A stretch of 64,000 bases of DNA. Source: Alphaproteobacteria bacterium (GTDB lineage: Bacteria > Pseudomonadota > Alphaproteobacteria > JAEULC01). Under the pieces are notes generated by a model. It worked only from the letters and a program-made list of their open reading frames with translations, did not search any database and had not been told where the DNA came from. Of this stretch, positions 58,801 through 64,000 are shown piece by piece. A program made the position numbers and the translations under genes. Location: the NCBI GenBank assembly GCA_020846275.1, contig JADLEG010000300.1:97556-161555 (forward strand), in the 5' to 3' direction. The first letter of the stretch is position 1; each line of letters begins with the position of its first letter.

Positions 58801-59781
58801 ATGCTCAAGAAGACAATCGCGCTGGCGGTTTCTGCGCTGGCTTTGCTTTCCCTGGCGCCCGCGTCCGCGCAGGCGCCCTATCCGTCGCAAACCGTCCGTA
58901 TCATCGTTCCCTTTACGCCCGGCGGCGGCACGGACCTGACGGCCCGCATCGTCGCGGATGCGCTCAGCAAGTCCATGGGCCAGAGCTTCATCATCGAGAA
59001 CCGGCCTGGCGCCGCCTCGCAGCTCGGCATCGACTTTGTCGCGCGGGCCAAGCCGGACGGCTACACGCTGCTGTGGTCTTCGGCGGACGGAATCTCGGTC
59101 CTGCCCGCCGTGAAGCCGAAGATGCCCTACACGATCCCCGACAGCCTGGCGTTCGTATCGTCCTTCTCTTCGTTCCCGTTGATCCTCGGCGTGTCGAGCG
59201 CATTGCCGATCAAGGACTTCAAGGAATTCGTCGCCTATGCGAAGGCGAATCCCGGCAAGCTGAAGTATTCCAGCTCGGGTGCCGGCGGTGGCGGCCATCT
59301 GCAGCCGGCTTACATGGCCAAGGTCCTCGGTCTCGACATGGCGCACGTGCCGTTCGACAGCGCGGCGCCTGCCGTCGTCGCGGTGGCCGGCGGCCATGCC
59401 TCGTTCACCAACGTCGCACCCTCCACCGTCGCGCCCTACGTGACGGCGGGTACGGTGCGCGCCATCGCCACCTCCGGCCGCAACCGGACCATTCTCTATC
59501 CCGACCTGCCGACCGTGGCGGAACTTGGCCATCCGGAACTTACCGAGGACTTCTTCTACGGCATGTATGCGCCGGCCAACACGCCGAAGGAGATCGTGGC
59601 CAAGCTCCGCGCCGGCGTCGAGGCGGTGCTCAAGGACCCGGCGACGCCGGACCGGTTGCGCTCGCTCGGGCTGGAACCGCTCGACCTGGGCGGCGAGGAT
59701 TTCAAGGCCTTCGTGGTGAAGGATCTCAACCGCTGGACCGAAATCGCCAAGGCGATCAACTTCAAGCTCAGCGCCGACTGA
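58801..59781 (+). CDS. tctC: TctC/Bug-family periplasmic solute-binding protein
   Basis: A 326-residue binding protein of the tripartite tricarboxylate transporter (Bug) family. A signal sequence ends near residue 24 (SAQA). The family opening YPSQTVRIIVPFTPGGGTD is followed by GQSFIIENRPGAASQLGIDF. The GGGAGG site sits before the ATG. Bug proteins bind carboxylic acids such as citrate, glutamate or sugar acids. Confidence 0.9.
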   Translation: MLKKTIALAVSALALLSLAPASAQAPYPSQTVRIIVPFTPGGGTDLTARIVADALSKSMGQSFIIENRPGAASQLGIDFVARAKPDGYTLLWSSADGISVLPAVKPKMPYTIPDSLAFVSSFSSFPLILGVSSALPIKDFKEFVAYAKANPGKLKYSSSGAGGGGHLQPAYMAKVLGLDMAHVPFDSAAPAVVAVAGGHASFTNVAPSTVAPYVTAGTVRAIATSGRNRTILYPDLPTVAELGHPELTEDFFYGMYAPANTPKEIVAKLRAGVEAVLKDPATPDRLRSLGLEPLDLGGEDFKAFVVKDLNRWTEIAKAINFKLSAD

Positions 59782-59878
59782 GCTTGCGGCGCGGGCGGCT
59801 ATTTTCCCACGCGGCGGTGATCGGCGTGCTGGTCGGCCGTAGCGGCAGCATCAACGGCCGGTCCCGGCGGCAAGGACC

Positions 59879-60325
59879 ATGATGTTGCAGATCGTCAACG
59901 CACGAAGGTTCTGGCAGGGCGCATTGTTCCTGGGGATCGGCGCCGTGGCGTTGTGGCAATTGCCGCTGCCGATCGGCAGGCTCACCAATATGGGCCCCGG
60001 CTATTTTCCGATGCTGCTCGGCATGGGCCTGCTGATCCTCGGCGCCTCCTCCGTCCTGCTCAGCCTCGGCCGCGGCGAGCGCAGCCATGTGGAAAGACTG
60101 TCGCTCACGCCGACCTTCTTCATCATCGGCGGTGTCATCGCGTTCGCGCTGCTGATCGAGCCCGCCGGGCTCGCCCTCGCGCTCCTGGTAATGGTGCTCG
60201 GCACCTGCCACGCCAGGCTGCGGCAGCATCCGATCCAGGTGGCGGTCATCTACGTCGCCGTGCTCGGGCTCTGCTGGTTCGTCTTCATCTATCTCACGCA
60301 GCTTCCCTTGAAGTTGTTCTGGTAG
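59879..60325 (+). CDS. tctB: TctB-type small membrane subunit
   Basis: A 148-residue protein with four predicted helices. The family pattern GPGYFPMLLGMGLLILG is clear. ATG at 59879 is followed by another at 59882. It works with TctA as the small permease subunit of the transporter. Confidence 0.88.
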   Translation: MMLQIVNARRFWQGALFLGIGAVALWQLPLPIGRLTNMGPGYFPMLLGMGLLILGASSVLLSLGRGERSHVERLSLTPTFFIIGGVIAFALLIEPAGLALALLVMVLGTCHARLRQHPIQVAVIYVAVLGLCWFVFIYLTQLPLKLFW

Positions 60326-60345
60326 CGGGCGCGCGGGATACGGCG

Positions 60346-61845
60346 ATGGAATTGCTGGCCAACCTCACGATGGGCTTCCAGGTCGCGCTGACGCCGCAGA
60401 ACCTGCTGTTTTGCCTGGCCGGCGCGACGGTCGGGACGGCCGTGGGCGTGCTGCCCGGCATCGGCCCCGTAACTACGATCGCCATGCTCATCCCGCTGAC
60501 CTTCCACATGCCGGCGGTCGGCTCGCTGATCATGCTTGCCGGCATCTACTACGGCGCAAACCACGCCGGCGCGACGACCTCCATCATGCTGAACATGCCG
60601 GGCGAGCCGAGCGCGGTCGTCGTGTGCCTGGACGGATATCCTATGGCCAAAAAGGGAAGAGCGGGGGCGGCGCTCGCCATGTCGGCGATCGCGTCCTTCG
60701 CGGCGGGGTGCGTGGCGTTCCTGATCGTCGCCTCGCTCGCGCCGGCCCTGTCGCACCTCGCGCTGCTGTTCGGTCCGGCGGAATACTTCGCCACCATCGT
60801 GATGGCGCTGGTGATGACCTCGATCCTGACCGACGACGGGCTGCTGACGACGCTCGGCCTCTGCATGATCGGCCTGCTGCTCGGCGCCATCGGCACCGAC
60901 CTCACGACAGGCGATTCGCGCTACTCCTTCGGTTTCACCGCGCTGTCGGATGGCATCGATTTCGTGGCGGTCGCGGTCGGGCTCTACGCCCTTACCGAGA
61001 TCATCGAATATTCTTCGACCGACACGGTGCGCCAGAATATCCTTTTCTCCTTCCGCGGCCTCATCCCCAGCCGTGACGAACTGCGCAGCTCGATCTCGCC
61101 GATCATCCGCGGGACAGGGATCGGGTCGCTGCTGGGCATCTTCCCCGGCACCGGGCCCATGCTCAGCTCGTTCATCGCCTATGCGATGGAGAAGCGGATC
61201 GCGCGCGATCCCCAGCGCTTCGGCAAGGGCGCGATCGAAGGGGTTGTCGGCCCGGAATCGGCCGCCAACGCCGCGGCGATCACCCACTTCATCCCGATGC
61301 TGACGCTCGGCATTCCGGCGGGCGCCGCCATGGCCATCATGCTGGGCGCGCTGCAGATCCAGGGCATCGCGCCCGGGCCGACGGTGATGACCAATCATCC
61401 GGCGCTGTTCTGGGGCGTGATCGCCAGCATGTGGATCGGAAACCTGATGCTGCTGGTGCTGAACCTGCCGCTGATCGGCGTGTGGGTCCGGCTGCTCGGC
61501 ATGCCGTTCCAGGTTCTCTATCCGCCGATCATCGCCTTCTCGTGCCTCGGCGTTTACAGCATCCACAACGCCAGCTTCGACATCTACATCGCCGCTGCCT
61601 GCGGCGTGCTCGGCATCGTGCTGCGGATCATGGGGTGCAATCCGGCGCCCCTTATCCTTGCCATCATCCTCGAGCCGATGCTCGAACAGAACTTCCGGCG
61701 CTCGCTGATCCTGTCGAACGGCGATCCGCTGGTATTTCTGACCAACCCGGCGAGTCTCGGCATTCTCGTCTTCACCGTGGTCGTGCTCGTCTATTTCAAG
61801 GCCAGGCGCCGCCACGTCATCAAGGCGGTGGAGGAGCCGGCATGA
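60346..61845 (+). CDS. tctA: TctA-type large membrane subunit
   Basis: A 499-residue permease with about 11-12 helices. Family landmarks are GATVGTAVGVLPGIGP, YYGANHAGATTSIMLNMPGE and FPGTGPMLSSFIAYAME. A longer open frame before 60346 overlaps tctB and was rejected. Its stop overlaps the lactonase start by four bases, so transport and metabolism are coupled. Confidence 0.9.
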   Translation: MELLANLTMGFQVALTPQNLLFCLAGATVGTAVGVLPGIGPVTTIAMLIPLTFHMPAVGSLIMLAGIYYGANHAGATTSIMLNMPGEPSAVVVCLDGYPMAKKGRAGAALAMSAIASFAAGCVAFLIVASLAPALSHLALLFGPAEYFATIVMALVMTSILTDDGLLTTLGLCMIGLLLGAIGTDLTTGDSRYSFGFTALSDGIDFVAVAVGLYALTEIIEYSSTDTVRQNILFSFRGLIPSRDELRSSISPIIRGTGIGSLLGIFPGTGPMLSSFIAYAMEKRIARDPQRFGKGAIEGVVGPESAANAAAITHFIPMLTLGIPAGAAMAIMLGALQIQGIAPGPTVMTNHPALFWGVIASMWIGNLMLLVLNLPLIGVWVRLLGMPFQVLYPPIIAFSCLGVYSIHNASFDIYIAAACGVLGIVLRIMGCNPAPLILAIILEPMLEQNFRRSLILSNGDPLVFLTNPASLGILVFTVVVLVYFKARRRHVIKAVEEPA

Positions 61846-62774
61846 GCGGCATCGACATCATCGCGACGGGCTTGAAGTTCCCGGAAGGGCCGGTCGCGAT
61901 GCCGGACGGATCCTTCGTCCTGACCGAGATCGCCCGCCGCACGGTGACGCGCATTTCGGCCAGGGGCGAGAAGACCATTCTGGCCGACACGGGCGGCGGC
62001 CCGAACGGACTCGCGGTCGGGCCCGGCGGCAAGCTGTTCCTCGCCAACAACGGCGGCTTCGATTTCTTCGAGGACGCGAACGGCATCCGCGTCGCCGGCC
62101 AGGCGAAGGACTATTCCGGCGGCCGGATCGAACAGGTCGATCCTGTGAGCGGCGCGATCACGGAGATCGCGCGGCGGGCGAACTCCGGCTTCGACCTGCG
62201 CGGCCCCAACGACCTGGTGATCGACCGCAGCGGCGCCATCTGGTTCAGCGATCTCGGCAAGCGCCGCGCGCGGGAACTCGACTACGGCGGCGTTTACTGG
62301 CTTTCGCCGGACCGCAAGACGCTTCGCGAGGTCGCCTATCCCGTGCTGACGGCCAACGGCATCGGCCTTTCGCCCGACGAGAAGACGCTTTATGTCGCCG
62401 ACACCGAGGGCGGGCGGCTCTGGGCCTTCGATATCCTCGGTCCGGGCGAGGTGCGCAAGGACCAGCCCACACCGCACGGCGGACGGCTGCTCTACCGGGG
62501 CGGGGGCACGGGCGCCTATCACCGCTTCGACAGCATGGCGGTGGAGGCCGGCGGCAACATCTGCGTCGCGACGCTGGTCGAAGGCGGCATCACCGTCGTC
62601 TCGCCGGCCGGTGCGCTCGTCGAGTTCGTGCCGATGCCCGACCGCTTCACCACCAACATCTGCTTCGGGGGTTCGGACCTGCGGACCGCCTATATCACGC
62701 TCTCGCAGTCCGGGCGGCTGGCTTCCATGCGATGGCCGCGGCCGGGCCTGCCCCTCAATTTTCTCAACACCTAG
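61842..62774 (+). CDS. SMP-30/gluconolactonase-family lactonase
   Basis: A 310-residue six-bladed beta-propeller. Metal ligands are expected at E15 (KFPEGPV), the asparagine in GPNDLVID and the aspartate in LSPDEKTLYVAD. It would hydrolyse a sugar lactone to the acid. It overlaps tctA and is followed 18 bases later by a sugar-acid dehydratase, making a lactone-to-acid-to-keto-acid sequence likely. Confidence 0.85.
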   Translation: MSGIDIIATGLKFPEGPVAMPDGSFVLTEIARRTVTRISARGEKTILADTGGGPNGLAVGPGGKLFLANNGGFDFFEDANGIRVAGQAKDYSGGRIEQVDPVSGAITEIARRANSGFDLRGPNDLVIDRSGAIWFSDLGKRRARELDYGGVYWLSPDRKTLREVAYPVLTANGIGLSPDEKTLYVADTEGGRLWAFDILGPGEVRKDQPTPHGGRLLYRGGGTGAYHRFDSMAVEAGGNICVATLVEGGITVVSPAGALVEFVPMPDRFTTNICFGGSDLRTAYITLSQSGRLASMRWPRPGLPLNFLNT

Positions 62775-62792
62775 TCACCTGCCGGGAACGCA

Positions 62793-63941
62793 ATGAAGAT
62801 CACCGACGTCATCGTCCACCCCATTGCGGCGGACCATCCCCACACCACCTGGACGGCGCACGAGCCGTTCGCCCGGGCCTATATGACGCTGGTCGAAATC
62901 CGCACCGATCAGGGCGTCACCGGCTATGGCGAGATCGCCAGCGGGCCGCAGCCAATCGTGGTCGACATGCTGAAGCTGATCCGCCCGGCCGTGATCGGGA
63001 TGGACCCGAACGGGCATGCCGAGATCTGGCAGCGCCTGATGTCGATCACCGTACCCCGCCCGGGCGGCATCGGCGACTGGGACGGGCTACCCTCGCCGCT
63101 GCCGCGCCATCTGCGGCCGCAATTCATGGCGGCGATGGCGGGAATCGATTTCGCGCTCTGGGACATCAAGGGCAAGGCGGTGAATCTGCCCGTGTTCCGT
63201 CTGCTCGGCGGAACGCGCACCGACGTGTTCTGCTACGCGGTGGGCGGGATGTACCAGAACAAGGGCGACAACCTCGAATGCGTCGACGAGCTTCTGGGCT
63301 ACGTCAAGAAGGGCTTCAAGGCCGTGAAGCTGAAGTCCGGCGCGCTGTCGCTGAAGGACGAGGTCAGGCGCGTCCGCGCGGTGCGCGAGGCGATCGGGCC
63401 GGACATCCAGTTCATGGTCGACTGCAACGCCGCCTATGACGTGACCGCCGGCATCGAATACGCCAATGCCATCGCGCCCTATGACATCACCTGGTTCGAG
63501 GAGCCGCTGCACTGGTACCTGCAGCCCCAGGACTACGTGCGTCTCGCCGCGGGAAGTCCGATACCCCTGGCGCATGGCGAGCGCGAATTGACGCGCTTCA
63601 CCGCGCGCGACTTCATCGATTCCGGCGCGATCCGCTACCTCCAGTTCGACTCGGTCCGCTTCGGCGGCTTCACCGAGGGGCTGCGCGTCGCCGCCTATGC
63701 CGAGCAGAAGGGCGTGCTGATCCAGCCGCACTCATGGCCGCATCTGCATGCCCATATCGCGTCGGCGTTCGGCGATGCCTGCTATGGCGCGGAATGCGTC
63801 CCCGACCACGGGCAGCATCCGATCCATCACCAGATCTACAAGGCCGGCGCCTACTACAAGGATGGCCGCGTGCATCTGACCGAGGCGCCCGGCTTCGGCC
63901 TCGACATCGACTGGAAAGCCGTGAAGCGCCTCGCCGCGTGA
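62793..63941 (+). CDS. Mandelate racemase/muconate lactonising subgroup enolase-superfamily dehydratase
   Basis: A 382-residue enolase-superfamily protein. The catalytic K179-x-K181 (AVKLKSG), metal ligands D210 (VDCN), E236 (FEEP) and E263 (HGERE), and the base H313 (QPHSWPH) place it in the mandelate racemase subgroup, whose members dehydrate sugar acids. The exact sugar cannot be told. It probably uses the product of the SMP-30 lactonase. Confidence 0.85.
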   Translation: MKITDVIVHPIAADHPHTTWTAHEPFARAYMTLVEIRTDQGVTGYGEIASGPQPIVVDMLKLIRPAVIGMDPNGHAEIWQRLMSITVPRPGGIGDWDGLPSPLPRHLRPQFMAAMAGIDFALWDIKGKAVNLPVFRLLGGTRTDVFCYAVGGMYQNKGDNLECVDELLGYVKKGFKAVKLKSGALSLKDEVRRVRAVREAIGPDIQFMVDCNAAYDVTAGIEYANAIAPYDITWFEEPLHWYLQPQDYVRLAAGSPIPLAHGERELTRFTARDFIDSGAIRYLQFDSVRFGGFTEGLRVAAYAEQKGVLIQPHSWPHLHAHIASAFGDACYGAECVPDHGQHPIHHQIYKAGAYYKDGRVHLTEAPGFGLDIDWKAVKRLAA

Positions 63942-63983
63942 GGCAGGTCACGCGCTACGCAGGGCACGTGAAAGCGGCTCGAT

Positions 63984-64000
63984 TGGCGTCCCCTACGGGA
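63984..64000 (-). tRNA. tRNA-Glu, 3' end only (cut by window edge)
   Basis: Read on the minus strand the last 17 bases are TCCCGTAGGGGACGCCA. The end, GGGGAC-G-CCA, equals the 3' acceptor strand, discriminator and encoded CCA of bacterial tRNA-Glu, and the preceding bases fit the T-arm. The rest of the gene lies beyond the window, so the anticodon is not seen. Confidence 0.75.

Overview
The window is GC-rich DNA that looks like an alphaproteobacterial chromosome. The signs are hopanoid side-chain genes, a fused LivM-LivG transporter subunit, many solute-binding-protein transport operons each joined to catabolic enzymes, and a tctCBA tricarboxylate-type transporter. The genus cannot be fixed from the sequence. 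I see no insertion sequences, phage genes, rRNA or CRISPR. One tRNA is cut by the right edge.

Layout: (1) 1-5196, hopanoid side-chain genes hpnI-hpnJ-hpnN on the minus strand, with hpnK divergent. (2) 5289-17121, a minus-strand catabolic operon: an M29/NicX-like metalloenzyme, a Rieske oxygenase, hydantoinase/oxoprolinase A and B subunits and a complete branched-chain-type ABC transporter, next to an IclR regulator. (3) 17403-25966, a minus-strand sugar-type ABC operon with two near-identical tandem binding proteins, then an amidohydrolase, a Gfo/Idh oxidoreductase and a D-threonine-aldolase-fold enzyme, with a divergent LysR gene (26147-27052). (4) 27198-36203, a polyamine/betaine-type ABC transporter flanked by two large dimethylglycine/sarcosine-dehydrogenase-like flavoproteins. 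(5) 36213-42443, a probable D-amino-acid scavenging region: DadA-like dehydrogenase, enoyl-CoA hydratase, N-acyl-D-amino-acid deacylase, and an amino-acid ABC transporter with no ATPase gene. (6) 42589-48813, surface-sugar genes: formyltransferase, glycosyltransferase, methyltransferase, PLP aminotransferase, UDP-sugar dehydrogenase and epimerase. (7) 49069-57497, two microproteins and a full high-affinity potassium system, kdpFABC-kdpDE. (8) 57667-63941, a LysR-controlled tctCBA transporter with an SMP-30 lactonase and an enolase-superfamily sugar-acid dehydratase. (9) 63984-64000, the 3' end of tRNA-Glu.

Most of the window is a chain of uptake-plus-catabolism modules: a periplasmic binding protein and permeases bring in a compound, adjacent soluble enzymes degrade it, and a LysR or IclR regulator sits beside them. 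The least familiar are the NicX-like/Rieske/hydantoinase operon and the duplicated-binding-protein operon; neither substrate can be assigned from sequence. Two LysR genes carry matching 19-bp palindromes, a testable regulatory lead. All functional calls rest on reading motifs and gene order; no database search was run.
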